From contig NZ_ATMR01000089.1 in the NCBI RefSeq assembly GCF_000427335.1, positions 93,029 to 157,028 on the forward strand: a stretch of 64,000 nt of DNA. Reading direction: 5' to 3'. Made by a program: the position numbers and the translations under genes. Below are positions 51,118 to 60,194 of the stretch, in pieces; the first letter of the stretch is position 1; each line of letters opens with the position of its first letter. The notes under the pieces are model-generated. The model saw nothing but the letters and a program-made list of their open reading frames with translations. It ran no database searches and had not been told where the DNA came from. This stretch comes from Winogradskyella psychrotolerans RS-3 (GTDB lineage: Bacteria; Bacteroidota; Bacteroidia; Flavobacteriales; Flavobacteriaceae).

Positions 51118-52701
51118 CTATTTAGCAATATTCACTGCTCTAGTTTCTCTAATCACTGTAACCTTTACTTGTCCTGGGTACGTCATATCTGTTTGAATTT
51201 TTTGAGAAATCTCAAACGATAAACTTGCCGCTCTCTCATCAGTAACTCTTTCGCTTTCTACAATAACACGTAATTCTCTACCTGCTTGTATCGCATAAGC
51301 TTTCTTTACACCTGTAAACCCAAAGGCAACATCTTCTAAATCCTTTAAACGCTGTATGTAAGAATCTAAAACTTGGCGTCTTGCTCCTGGTCTCGCCCCA
51401 GAAATAGCATCACACACTTGGATAATTGGTGCCAACAACGTTGTCATTTCAATTTCATCGTGGTGTGCTCCAATTGCATTGCAAACCTCTGGTTTTTCAC
51501 CATGCTTCTCAGCCCATTGCATACCTAGGATAGCGTGTGGAGTTTCAACATCTACTTCAGACGATGGTACTTTTCCGATATCATGTAATAATCCTGCACG
51601 TTTAGCTAACTTAGGGTTCAAGCCTAATTCTGCCGCCATTACTCCACAAAGTTTAGCAACTTCACGCGAGTGTTGTAGTAAGTTTTGTCCGTAAGACGAA
51701 CGGTATTTCATACGCCCTACCATTTTTATTAACTCAGGGTGTAAACCGTGAATTCCCAAATCGATAACCGTACGTTTACCTACTTCTATAATTTCTTGCT
51801 CAATTTGCTTTTCGGTTTTCTTTACAATCTCTTCAATTCTTGCAGGATGTATTCTTCCATCAGTTACCAACTTGTGTAATGATAAACGTGCAATTTCACG
51901 TCTTACAGAATCAAAACAAGATAAGATAATCGCTTCTGGTGTATCATCTACAATAATCTCAACACCTGTTGCAGCTTCGATAGCTCTAATGTTTCTACCT
52001 TCTCTACCAATAATTCTACCTTTAACATCATCCGATTCAATATTAAAAACAGACACACAGTTATCTACTGCTTCTTCGGTTCCAATACGTTGAATAGTGT
52101 TAATTATAATTTTCTTAGCTTCTTGCTGCGCTGTTAACTTAGCTTCTTCTATATGGCCTTGTATAAAAGCCATCGCATCTGTTTTGGCTTCTTCTTTAAG
52201 CGACTCTACCAATTGACTTTTAGCCTCTTCAGCAGATAATGAAGAAATAACTTCTAATTGTTTTATTTGGCTCTTATGCGCCTTTTCTATTTCCTCTTGT
52301 TTCTTATCAAGGAATTCTAATCTAAAATCATAATCTTTTATTTTATCATCAAGCGATTGATTAGACTTCTTAGATTTACTAAGTTCATTAGAGACATGAG
52401 ATTCTTTATCTCTAATGCGCTTTTCAGCTTCAGCCATTTTTTTATCGCGAGATAAAATCACCTTTTCATGTTCTGATTTTAGCTCAATAAATTTTTCTTT
52501 AGCCTGTAGTATTTTATCCTTTTTTAACGATTCTCCATCTGATTTTGCTTGTTTTAAAAGCGATTGAGATTCTCGTTCTGCATTTTCTATTATTTTTGAA
52601 GCTTTTCCTTTTTCTAAAGATTTAGCGATTATATATCCTAGTATTACTCCTAATATTACTCCTCCAACAATATATATAATTGTGTTAGTGTCCATGTTCA
52701 T
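51118..52701 (-). CDS. rny: Ribonuclease Y
   Basis: RNase Y is a membrane-anchored endonuclease that starts mRNA decay. The protein (527 residues, or 525 from the second ATG) has an N-terminal span ('[19 protein letters not shown]'), a long coiled coil (about residues 30-210, rich in Lys/Glu), a KH domain with '[22 protein letters not shown]' (core '[15 protein letters not shown]') and an HD domain whose metal site is 'AGLLHDIGK' plus '[10 protein letters not shown]'. Normal family length. It lies downstream of zapA, with a structured RNA in the gap, and is probably transcribed from the promoter at 53565. Confidence 0.96.
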   Translation of the reverse strand: MNMDTNTIIYIVGGVILGVILGYIIAKSLEKGKASKIIENAERESQSLLKQAKSDGESLKKDKILQAKEKFIELKSEHEKVILSRDKKMAEAEKRIRDKESHVSNELSKSKKSNQSLDDKIKDYDFRLEFLDKKQEEIEKAHKSQIKQLEVISSLSAEEAKSQLVESLKEEAKTDAMAFIQGHIEEAKLTAQQEAKKIIINTIQRIGTEEAVDNCVSVFNIESDDVKGRIIGREGRNIRAIEAATGVEIIVDDTPEAIILSCFDSVRREIARLSLHKLVTDGRIHPARIEEIVKKTEKQIEQEIIEVGKRTVIDLGIHGLHPELIKMVGRMKYRSSYGQNLLQHSREVAKLCGVMAAELGLNPKLAKRAGLLHDIGKVPSSEVDVETPHAILGMQWAEKHGEKPEVCNAIGAHHDEIEMTTLLAPIIQVCDAISGARPGARRQVLDSYIQRLKDLEDVAFGFTGVKKAYAIQAGRELRVIVESERVTDERAASLSFEISQKIQTDMTYPGQVKVTVIRETRAVNIAK

Positions 52702-52717
52702 TATTTAGTTTAGTGTA

Positions 52718-52911
52718 TAAAAAAAGCCTACATCAGTTATCGGTTTTGTATAAACTCCTTAAAAACAAGTTTAGGGCTAACAAGCTGATCAAAAATCTGT
52801 CTAAGATACTGAAACGAGTTCAGCACTAACAGCACGATTTTACAACTTAAACTCACCCTTTTTAAAGAATTGATCGTTGAGTTTATCAAAAAATGTAACT
52901 AATGTAGGCAG
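52718..52911 (-). ncRNA. ssrS: Probable 6S RNA (6S-Flavo type)
   Basis: The 240-bp zapA-rny gap folds on the minus strand into one long imperfect hairpin. A 14-bp closing stem (52896-52909 with 52726-52739, one G-U) is directly followed by T7. Inside it an 8-bp stem (ATAAACTC with GAGTTTAT) leads to a large internal bulge, further short stems and a terminal hairpin CTGAA-N5-TTCAG. A rod-like RNA of about 190 nt with a central bubble, mimicking an open promoter, is the architecture of 6S RNA, which binds housekeeping RNA polymerase. In enterobacteria ssrS also lies next to zapA. Flavobacterial 6S RNA is a described family; I assign this one by structure and position, not by alignment. The exact 5' end is uncertain. 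Confidence 0.72.
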
Positions 52912-52941
52912 TAACCTTATGTATTTAAAAGAACGTACGAG

Positions 52942-53229
52942 TTAAATATGTTGATTTAAAAGTTCATTTAAAGCTTCAAGCTTTTCCTGTACTTCTTCAT
53001 TTACATACTCTTTATCTATTGACTTTTGCTCTACTTGAGCGGCAAATTGCAAGGCACACATGGCCAAAACATCTTGCTTATCTCTTACAGAATAATTCTG
53101 CTCAAATTGTCCAATCATAGCCTCAATTTTTTTTGTGGCTTTACGTAAACCTTCTTCTTGGCTTGGGTTTATCGTTAATGGATAAACTCTATTTGCTATA
53201 GAAAGTTTAATTTTTAATTGTTCTGACAT
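52942..53229 (-). CDS. zapA: Cell division protein ZapA
   Basis: ZapA binds FtsZ and bundles its filaments at midcell. The 95-residue protein has the family pattern: an N-terminal beta hairpin ('QLKIKLSIANRVYPLTINPSQEEGLRKA' core 'IANRVYPLTINPSQEEGLR'), then a long helix with 'QDVLAMCALQFAAQVEQ' and a C-terminal coiled coil. Its length is normal. It lies 20 bp downstream of a coiled-coil gene and 31 bp upstream of the probable 6S RNA; all are on the minus strand and likely share the promoter at 53565-53595. Confidence 0.93.
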   Translation of the reverse strand: MSEQLKIKLSIANRVYPLTINPSQEEGLRKATKKIEAMIGQFEQNYSVRDKQDVLAMCALQFAAQVEQKSIDKEYVNEEVQEKLEALNELLNQHI

Positions 53230-53249
53230 TATAATCTAAATTTACAATA

Positions 53250-53540
53250 TTATTCTGATAATTGTCCTATACAGTGGTCAATATCTCTAATAAGTGCATT
53301 TATTTTGAGCTTCGTTTCTCGTTTATTTTCGTCACTACCGAGCATTGAATTTGCCATTTTGAGTGTATCATGTTTTTCTACCCAAGCAGAAATTTCTTCT
53401 TGCTGCTCTAGAAGCCTTTGTTGTTGCTGTTCTAATTGATCTGAGAGTTTAGCGTTGGTCTGTTTTAAAACCTCTTGCTTGTGTAAAATCTTACTGATTT
53501 TATTCTCTAACGCATCAACAATGTCTTCTATTTTACTCAT
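53250..53540 (-). CDS. Coiled-coil protein upstream of zapA (ZapB-like)
   Basis: A 96-residue protein, almost all one coiled coil: 'DIVDALENKISKILHKQEVLKQ' style heptads, then a Gln-rich stretch (four Q in a row, twice 'EQQ'), and a second helix 'ETKLKINALIRDIDHCIGQL'. The 'NKISKILHKQEVLK' start and the place right before zapA match a protein conserved in Flavobacteriia. The analogy with ZapB, a coiled-coil partner of ZapA, comes from context and shape only; there is no clear sequence identity. Probably cytoplasmic and co-transcribed with zapA. Confidence 0.82.
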   Translation of the reverse strand: MSKIEDIVDALENKISKILHKQEVLKQTNAKLSDQLEQQQQRLLEQQEEISAWVEKHDTLKMANSMLGSDENKRETKLKINALIRDIDHCIGQLSE

Positions 53541-53564
53541 TAAAGCAATTCAATACTGTTGAAA

Positions 53565-53595
53565 CAAAGTTAACATACCTAATGAAAAAATACAA
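53565..53595 (-). promoter_or_regulatory. Consensus promoter for the coiled coil-zapA-6S-rny unit
   Basis: On the minus strand TTG (53593-53595) and TAACTTTG (53565-53572) are 20 bp apart, an exact Bacteroidota-type promoter with a short leader of about 20 nt. Confidence 0.75.
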
Positions 53596-53718
53596 TTCTT
53601 TTACATTTATTTTTTATTATTATAAGTTCAACGGAATTAAACCGTTAATGAAAATAATACGGTTTTAGAATTTGAAAATCGTAATCAAATTGATATTTTA
53701 GCTGTAATAGTTGATTTT

Positions 53719-55407
53719 ATGAAACAATTTTTGCTCCTTTTTTTAATAACATGTTCACTACATGGACAATCCGAATATCCTCAAGATTATTTTAGGCATC
53801 CCTTAGATATTCCATTAGTACTTTCTGGCACATTTGGAGAGTTACGATCTACACATTTTCATGGTGGATTAGATATAAAAACACAACAAAGACAAGGATT
53901 AAAAGTTTATGCTGCGGCAGAAGGCTATATCAGTCGGATTAAGATTTCTCATTTTGGCTACGGAAAAGCCATCTATATTACGCATCCAAACGGCTACACT
54001 ACAGTTTACGGACATCTTAAGGCCTTCTCAAAACGTTTAGAAGATTATATAAAGCAATGTCAATACGATAAAGAAAGTTTTGAAGTCGAAGTGTTTCCAC
54101 ATACTGAAGAACTTCTAATTACGCCAGATGAAGTCATTGCCTTTTCGGGTAATACGGGGAGTTCTGGTGGACCTCACCTCCATTTTGAAATACGAGATAA
54201 TGAAGAACGTCCAATGAATCCATTATTGTTTGGTATGGAAGTTAAAGACTCTAAGGCTCCTTATATTTCTGGTGTGTTTGCCTATCCGAAAGATAAAAAT
54301 GCTATCATCAATGGAAAAAACGAGCGCGTTCCGTTACGATTAATTCCTCAAAAAACCGGTGACTATGCTGTTGAGAAAATATCCGCTTATGGTAATGTTG
54401 GTTTTGGAGTAATTTCTTTTGATAAGCAAGATTTAGCACCTAACAACAATGGTGTTAGTAATATTCAAACATTTTTTAATGAGAATAAAAGTTTAGAAAT
54501 TGATTTTAAGCGCATTAGTTTTGAGGAAACCAAACACATAAAGCGCATGGTTGATTACGAGTATTATGTGCGAAAGAAAGCTAAAATTCAGAAACTTTTT
54601 ATTGAAAAAAATAATCCTCTTAGCATTTATAAAGATGCTTATGATAACGGCTATGTTGAAGTAAAAGACAGTACTTCATCTGTATATAAAGTAAGAATAA
54701 GAGATTACCACCAAAATGAATCTTGGGTGGTAATACCCATAGACGGAAAACTTGAAACGATTAAGAAAGACAGTATTTTAGATGTTTCAAAAAAATCATT
54801 GGTTAGCACTGATAGCGCTACTAAATTAACCTCAGGAAACATTACTGTAGACTTCTATCAAAATACGGTATATGATGATTCTTATATTGATTTTAGAGTG
54901 AGTTCTGACACCCTTTTTCTTGGTGATGACAACATCGCCATGCAGAAAAACTTTTATATTAATTACGACTTAAGCAATTATAAAACAGAGCACCAAGACA
55001 AACTATATATTGCAAGGTTTTATGGTAATTACAAAAAGCCATATTATGTGTCTACCTCAAGAAAAGGTAATATCCTATCAGCAGGAAGTAAATCTTTAGG
55101 AACTTATGCCTTAGCCATAGACACTGAACCTCCAACGATAACACCGATTAATTTTACGGATAAAAAATGGATAAGTAATTATCGTTATCTAGAACTGAAG
55201 ATTGATGACAAACTTACAGGTATTAGTAAATACAGAGCAACAGTTAATGGGCAGTGGATTTTAATGGAATATGATTATAAAACAGACACCCTTACACACG
55301 ATTTTAATGATAATATCGTTAAAGATACCAAGAACGAATTAAAAATAATTGTAACAGATAATGTGGGAAATAGTTCTACATTTGAAGCAACGTTTTTTAG
55401 AAAATAG
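53719..55407 (+). CDS. M23 family peptidase (LytM-like)
   Basis: A 562-residue exported protein: signal peptide to 'SLHGQ', then an N-terminal M23 zinc endopeptidase domain with all ligands visible: 'RSTHFHGGLDIKT' (His and Asp) and 'GGPHLHFEIRD' (HxH), plus 'YGHLKAFSKRLEDYI'. M23 enzymes cut peptidoglycan peptide bridges. Unlike most relatives, the catalytic domain is at the N-terminus and about 380 residues of beta-rich sequence follow, ending in 'LKIIVTDNVGNSSTFEATFFRK', an Ig-like or cadherin-like finish. That tail might bind the wall or a partner. Single gene, divergent from the zapA unit. Confidence 0.92.
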   Translation: MKQFLLLFLITCSLHGQSEYPQDYFRHPLDIPLVLSGTFGELRSTHFHGGLDIKTQQRQGLKVYAAAEGYISRIKISHFGYGKAIYITHPNGYTTVYGHLKAFSKRLEDYIKQCQYDKESFEVEVFPHTEELLITPDEVIAFSGNTGSSGGPHLHFEIRDNEERPMNPLLFGMEVKDSKAPYISGVFAYPKDKNAIINGKNERVPLRLIPQKTGDYAVEKISAYGNVGFGVISFDKQDLAPNNNGVSNIQTFFNENKSLEIDFKRISFEETKHIKRMVDYEYYVRKKAKIQKLFIEKNNPLSIYKDAYDNGYVEVKDSTSSVYKVRIRDYHQNESWVVIPIDGKLETIKKDSILDVSKKSLVSTDSATKLTSGNITVDFYQNTVYDDSYIDFRVSSDTLFLGDDNIAMQKNFYINYDLSNYKTEHQDKLYIARFYGNYKKPYYVSTSRKGNILSAGSKSLGTYALAIDTEPPTITPINFTDKKWISNYRYLELKIDDKLTGISKYRATVNGQWILMEYDYKTDTLTHDFNDNIVKDTKNELKIIVTDNVGNSSTFEATFFRK

Positions 55408-55429
55408 ACAAAAAACAGATTTAAGACCG

Positions 55430-55455
55430 CTTTACTTCTAAAATTAAGAAGTAAG
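55430..55455 (+). other. Hairpin after the M23 peptidase gene
   Basis: An 8-bp inverted repeat (TTACTTCT with AGAAGTAA) lies about 25 bp after the stop. No U-tract follows, so its role as a terminator is doubtful. Confidence 0.4.
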
Positions 55456-55537
55456 ACGCCTTGTGTTCCTATTAAAATTTAGGTTTAATTTTTAATAAAA
55501 AATAAAATTATATTCTAAAAAGGATTTTTCTATAAAT

Positions 55538-55620
55538 TGTCCCCTTGAGGATTATTGAAATAAAAGCAATCGCTTTTGTTGAAAGTACCGAGCGTAGCTC
55601 ATTAGGGGTGTTTTTTTTAG
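55538..55620 (+). repeat. Structured intergenic element upstream of the TonB receptor
   Basis: An outer stem CCCCTTGAG/CTCATTAGGGG (with a bulge) encloses two small hairpins, AAAAGC-AATC-GCTTTT and GAGC-GTA-GCTC, and is followed by TGT8. The outer CCCCT...AGGGGTG arms look like a degenerate copy of a palindromic repeat found in many flavobacterial intergenic regions. Alternatively it is a branched RNA that ends in a terminator for the M23 gene. Confidence 0.5.
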
Positions 55621-55706
55621 GACAAAGTAAAATATAATAACAACCATAATATATAAGATTGAAATATAAACTCTAATTTCAACTTAACTAAAAAAATTAA
55701 AACCAT

Positions 55707-58175
55707 TTGAAACGCTTACATTTTATAGTCTTAATAAGCTTACTGTTTAGTTTGCTTTCGTTTTCGCAATCTGCAATTATTAGAGGTGTTATATTAGATG
55801 AAGGTCATGTACCTATTGAAGGTGTTAATATTACGACGAGTACAGGAGAAGGAACTGCAACCAACAACAACGGCTTTTACGAACTTAAAATTCCTTTTGG
55901 AGTTGAAGTCACCGTAATGTTTACTCACGTTTCTCACAAGCGCGTAGAACAAAAATTCAATCTAAAAAACGGACAGGAGATTGAATACAATCCTGTAATG
56001 TTAATTGAAGTTGAGCAAATCGCAACCGTAATTATTAATACAAACACCAGACAATCGGTTGATGGAGTCACCTCCATTTCACCACAAATGATTAGAACTA
56101 TCAAAGGAGCACAACCTGGAGTTGAGAACATTTTAAAAACATTACCTGGAGTTAATATTTCTAATGAATTAAGTACACAATACTCTGTACGTGGTGGAAA
56201 TTTTGATGAAAACCTAGTTTACGTTAACGAAATTGAAGTGTATAGACCGTTTTTAATTCGTTCTGGAAACCAGGAAGGCTTAAGTTTTGTAAATACAGAC
56301 ATGGTTCATAATGTTGATTTTTCGGCTGGCGGTTTTCAAGCGAAGTATGGAGATAAATTATCATCTGTTTTAGATATTACTTATAGAAACCCTGTTGACT
56401 TTGGTATACGTGCAGATTTAAGTTTACTCGGAGGAAGTCTTACTGCCGAAACCGTTTCAAAAGATGGTAAATTTTCAGGAATAGCAGGTGTACGCTATAG
56501 AGATAATAGTTTGTTACTAAATAGTCTTGAAACTGAAGGCAATGTAGAACCTGTCTTTGCAGATGCACAAACGTATTTAACCTACCGTTTTTCTAGTAAA
56601 TTTCATTTAAACTTTTTAGGGAATATCTCTTCAAACAAATACAACTTTCAACCCGAAAACAGACAAACTAATTTTGGAACCTTACAAGATCCGGTGGCTC
56701 TATTAGTGTTTTATGATGGTCAAGAAAAAGACCAATACCAAACTTATTTTGGTGCTTTTAAAGCTAATTATTTTGCTAGTGATGATTTAACACTTAAACT
56801 CGTTGCTTCCGCTTATCATACCACAGAACAAGAATATTTCGACATCTTAGCACAATACCGTTTAGGGGAAGTCAACACAAATATTGGAGATGAAAATTTA
56901 GGAGACGTAGAATTCAGTGAAGGAATTGGTTCGCAATTAACGCATGCACGTAACGATTTAGATGCTTTTATAATTAATGCCGAGCATAGAGGTGATTATA
57001 AAATTGACGACGAAAGCACTGTAGAATGGTCTGTAAAATACACCAATGAAGATATTAGAGACCGCTTGGTAGAATATGAAGTTATTGATTCTGCTGGTTT
57101 TTCAATTAGACCTCCAATATTTAGCCAAACCAATCCACAACCCTACAGTCCTTTTTCCGGACCGTTAGTTGCATTTGAAGATACTAGAGCAACAAATCGC
57201 ATACAGATTAATAGATTCCAAGCTTTTTTGCAATACAGCAAACGTACAGATTGGAATGGCAACGACGTCTTTTATAACGCTGGGGTTAGAACACATACTT
57301 GGAATGTCAGTGGGGATGGCATTACAGATAATAAAACACAGACCGTTATTAGTCCAAGAGGACAGTTTGCTATTAAACCTAATTGGGAAAAAGACATGCT
57401 CTTTAGAGTTGCGGCAGGTTTGTATTACCAACCTCCTTTTTATAGAGAGTTGAGAGATTCTGAAGGTGTCGTAAATCCCAACGTAAAAGCACAAAAATCG
57501 TTTCATGTGGTTTTAGGAAACGAATATAGTTTTGAAATTTGGGACCGACCATTTAAATTGGTTACTGAAGGGTATTACAAAGGGATGACTGATGTTAATC
57601 CTTATACATTAGAGAATGTTAGAATTCGCTACAGCGCAGATAACAATGCAAAAGCTTATGCTTATGGTTTGGATTTAAGACTTAATGGCGAATTTGTACC
57701 AGGAACAGAATCGTGGTTTAGTTTTGGTTATTTAAAAACCGAAGAAAATATTGATAACCGTGGTTATATTGCAAGACCAACAGATCAGCGTTTAAAGTTT
57801 GGTGCGTTGTTTCAGGATTATGTACCTAACATGCCAGATTTAAAAATGTATTTAAATTTAGTGTATAATACAGGTGTTCCTGGTGGTTCTCCAAGTTATG
57901 CAGATCCTTATAATTACCAATTGAGACTACGTGATTATAGACGTGCCGATTTAGGAATTTCATACGAAATAGTTAATCCTGAAAAAACATACAATTCTAA
58001 ATGGAAAGAATCATTTAGAGAATTGTCTATCGGTTTTGAAATCTATAACATGTTTAACAACCAAAACTCTATTACCAATACTTGGGTTAGAGATGTTTAT
58101 AGCAAGCAACAATATGCAATTCCAAATTATTTAACACCACGTGTCTTTAACGTAAGATTGTCTGCTCGTTTTTAG
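55707..58175 (+). CDS. TonB-dependent receptor with carboxypeptidase-regulatory-like domain
   Basis: An 822-residue outer-membrane receptor. It starts at TTG (55707) because the signal peptide 'KRLHFIVLISLLFSLLSFSQ' follows directly and no ATG fits. Next come a CarboxypepD-regulatory-like domain (about residues 22-105: 'IRGVILDEGHVPIEGVNITTS' core 'VILDEGHVPIEGVNI'), the plug ('GVENILKTLPGVNISNELSTQYSVRGGNFDENLVYVNEIEVYRP' cores 'LKTLPGVNIS' and 'SVRGGNFDENLVYV') and a 22-strand barrel ending 'YLTPRVFNVRLSARF'. No SusD partner follows, so it is not a polysaccharide-utilisation pair. Substrate unknown; iron complex, vitamin or peptide are possible. T9SS cargo gene downstream. Confidence 0.94.
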   Translation: MKRLHFIVLISLLFSLLSFSQSAIIRGVILDEGHVPIEGVNITTSTGEGTATNNNGFYELKIPFGVEVTVMFTHVSHKRVEQKFNLKNGQEIEYNPVMLIEVEQIATVIINTNTRQSVDGVTSISPQMIRTIKGAQPGVENILKTLPGVNISNELSTQYSVRGGNFDENLVYVNEIEVYRPFLIRSGNQEGLSFVNTDMVHNVDFSAGGFQAKYGDKLSSVLDITYRNPVDFGIRADLSLLGGSLTAETVSKDGKFSGIAGVRYRDNSLLLNSLETEGNVEPVFADAQTYLTYRFSSKFHLNFLGNISSNKYNFQPENRQTNFGTLQDPVALLVFYDGQEKDQYQTYFGAFKANYFASDDLTLKLVASAYHTTEQEYFDILAQYRLGEVNTNIGDENLGDVEFSEGIGSQLTHARNDLDAFIINAEHRGDYKIDDESTVEWSVKYTNEDIRDRLVEYEVIDSAGFSIRPPIFSQTNPQPYSPFSGPLVAFEDTRATNRIQINRFQAFLQYSKRTDWNGNDVFYNAGVRTHTWNVSGDGITDNKTQTVISPRGQFAIKPNWEKDMLFRVAAGLYYQPPFYRELRDSEGVVNPNVKAQKSFHVVLGNEYSFEIWDRPFKLVTEGYYKGMTDVNPYTLENVRIRYSADNNAKAYAYGLDLRLNGEFVPGTESWFSFGYLKTEENIDNRGYIARPTDQRLKFGALFQDYVPNMPDLKMYLNLVYNTGVPGGSPSYADPYNYQLRLRDYRRADLGISYEIVNPEKTYNSKWKESFRELSIGFEIYNMFNNQNSITNTWVRDVYSKQQYAIPNYLTPRVFNVRLSARF

Positions 58176-58318
58176 ATTATAGTCCTGTTTTAGAACGAAA
58201 TGAGTATGCTTTTGGATGAATTCAGCAAAGCGAGACCATTTTATATAACTAATTTTGACTAGCTAAATTTATTTAGATACTTTACTCTCTCTAAACTTTA
58301 GTTCAAAATTTAAGAATT

Positions 58319-60148
58319 ATGAAACTATCCCTCTATTCATTACTACTACTTTGCTCCTCCATATCTTTTGCCCAACTTAGTGTTCAAAATGACGCCTATA
58401 TTTTTGTAAAAAATCAATATGTTTATGTTACTGACGATGTTAACATTGATGACGCAGATTCTAAACTATATCTAAGAGACGAAGCTCAGCTTCTTCAAGG
58501 AGATGGAGCTACTGGTAATTCTGGTGTTGGTCAATTAAGTGTTTATCAAACAGGCACCGTAAACCAATGGAGTTATAATTATTGGTGCTCACCTGTTGGA
58601 AATAATTCTGCCGCTTTTGGAAATGAAGATGCACGCGTTAATTTAATTGATGATGCTACGGGAATTCCGTCAATAGGCGACCCTTTTGGCTTAACATCTA
58701 GTGCGGATGCTGCATTTGTTGGAGGTTACGACGGTAGTTCTAGCCCATTATCTATAGCCCAACGTTGGTTATGGACGTATCAAACATCTGATCAATATCT
58801 CGATTGGGTTTTTGTAGGTGCTACCGGAAATATTAAACCAGGTCTTGGGTTTACAATGAAAGGTAATGGTACAAGTGATACCGAAAGTCAAGTGTATGAT
58901 TTTAGAGGCAAACCAAATAATGGTACTATTACCAATGATGTTGCCACAGGCTTAAATACTTTAGTCGGCAATCCATATCCTAGTGCTATGGACTCTGCTG
59001 CGTTTATTCATGATACAGATAACCAAGCAACGATTAATGGTACAATACAATATTGGGAGCAAGATGGTAACGTGTCCTCTCATGTATTACAAGATTACAT
59101 AGGTGGCTATTCTTTATTTACAATTGATGAATTTGGAGCAATAATTACTAACACTCCTGCTGTTTTCCTTACATACGACGAGCAAGACAACGTGTTTTCT
59201 TTGCCTCCTGGACCTGGAGGTACTGGAACAAAACAAGCTTCGCGCTACATACCAATTGGACAAGGTTTTATGGTTGAAGGTAGCGCAGGCACACCTAGTG
59301 TTCCTGCAACGGTATATACAAGAAATTCACATCGTGCGTTTGCAAAAGAATCTGATGGTGAGAGTTATTTCTTTAGAAATAGTAATGACAATAATACTAA
59401 TACAAATGCAAACACAGGAATTCAATATCAAGACAATGGACTTTCTATTATACCTGAAGATTATAAGCGCTTTAGAATTAATGTCGATTTTATTGATGAT
59501 GCATCACAATACACAAGACAATTGGTTTTGAATTTTCATGATTCTGCAACTGCCGGATTTGATTATGGGTTAGAATTAATCCGTACAGAAAGCTACAACT
59601 CAGATGCCTATTTTTCTTTAGATGACAAGGTGTATTCTGGTCAAGCGTTTCCTTTTGAAGAAGCCCTGGTTATTCCTTTAGCTATTGATATAGAGCAACA
59701 ACAGCCGCTGCGTTTTAGAATCTTCGATATTCAGAATTTCGATGATTCCCAAGGCATTTACATTCATGATAATGACTCCGACACCTATGTTAATTTAAGA
59801 CATTTAGATTACGAACTAAATATAGAGCCAGGCAATTACACGGATCGTTTTACTATTGTATTTACCAATCAAGTCTTAAATATTGAAGAATTTGATACAA
59901 CCGCATTAACAATAAACCAAGACAATAAGCAACATCAACTTTCAGTACAAAATCCTAATGGTTTAGATATTAAGAGCATTGAGGTTTACGACGTTACTGG
60001 CAAACGTATCATTCAACTAAATGTCGATGCTATCGAAGATAACTATAATTTATCTACGTTACGTTTAAGCAATGGTGTATATGTTGTGAATGTTACTTCT
60101 CAGGCAAACACTACAGCTAAATCTCAAAAGGTAATTATTAAGAATTAG
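58319..60148 (+). CDS. Secreted protein with type A T9SS sorting domain
   Basis: A 609-residue exported protein with signal 'MKLSLYSLLLLCSSISFAQ'. The start of the mature part ('NDAYIFVKNQYVYVTDDVNIDDADSKLYLRDEAQLLQ', core 'VYVTDDVNIDDADSKLYLRDEAQ') and segments such as 'NQWSYNYWCSPVG', 'LVGNPYPSAMDSAAFI' and 'GQGFMVEG' are shared by a large family of Bacteroidota surface proteins with no known activity. The last about 80 residues are the type A sorting tag ('NPNGLDIKSIEVYDVTGKRI', 'LSNGVYVVNVTS', 'KSQKVIIKN'). Acidic, Asn-rich linker at about residues 350-370. Export by T9SS and surface display are expected. Confidence 0.9.
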   Translation: MKLSLYSLLLLCSSISFAQLSVQNDAYIFVKNQYVYVTDDVNIDDADSKLYLRDEAQLLQGDGATGNSGVGQLSVYQTGTVNQWSYNYWCSPVGNNSAAFGNEDARVNLIDDATGIPSIGDPFGLTSSADAAFVGGYDGSSSPLSIAQRWLWTYQTSDQYLDWVFVGATGNIKPGLGFTMKGNGTSDTESQVYDFRGKPNNGTITNDVATGLNTLVGNPYPSAMDSAAFIHDTDNQATINGTIQYWEQDGNVSSHVLQDYIGGYSLFTIDEFGAIITNTPAVFLTYDEQDNVFSLPPGPGGTGTKQASRYIPIGQGFMVEGSAGTPSVPATVYTRNSHRAFAKESDGESYFFRNSNDNNTNTNANTGIQYQDNGLSIIPEDYKRFRINVDFIDDASQYTRQLVLNFHDSATAGFDYGLELIRTESYNSDAYFSLDDKVYSGQAFPFEEALVIPLAIDIEQQQPLRFRIFDIQNFDDSQGIYIHDNDSDTYVNLRHLDYELNIEPGNYTDRFTIVFTNQVLNIEEFDTTALTINQDNKQHQLSVQNPNGLDIKSIEVYDVTGKRIIQLNVDAIEDNYNLSTLRLSNGVYVVNVTSQANTTAKSQKVIIKN

Positions 60149-60194
60149 TCCTATTAGATTTCAAAATTACTAAACGAATTTATTGAGCCTAAAT

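Noticed and set aside
57165..57506. Open frames on both strands inside the TonB receptor gene
   Set aside because: Shadows of the receptor frame; no start context or family signature.
58176..58318. Promoter before the T9SS cargo gene (TTTG-N20-TACTTTAC)
   Set aside because: The -7 box misses the two last consensus bases; too weak to annotate.
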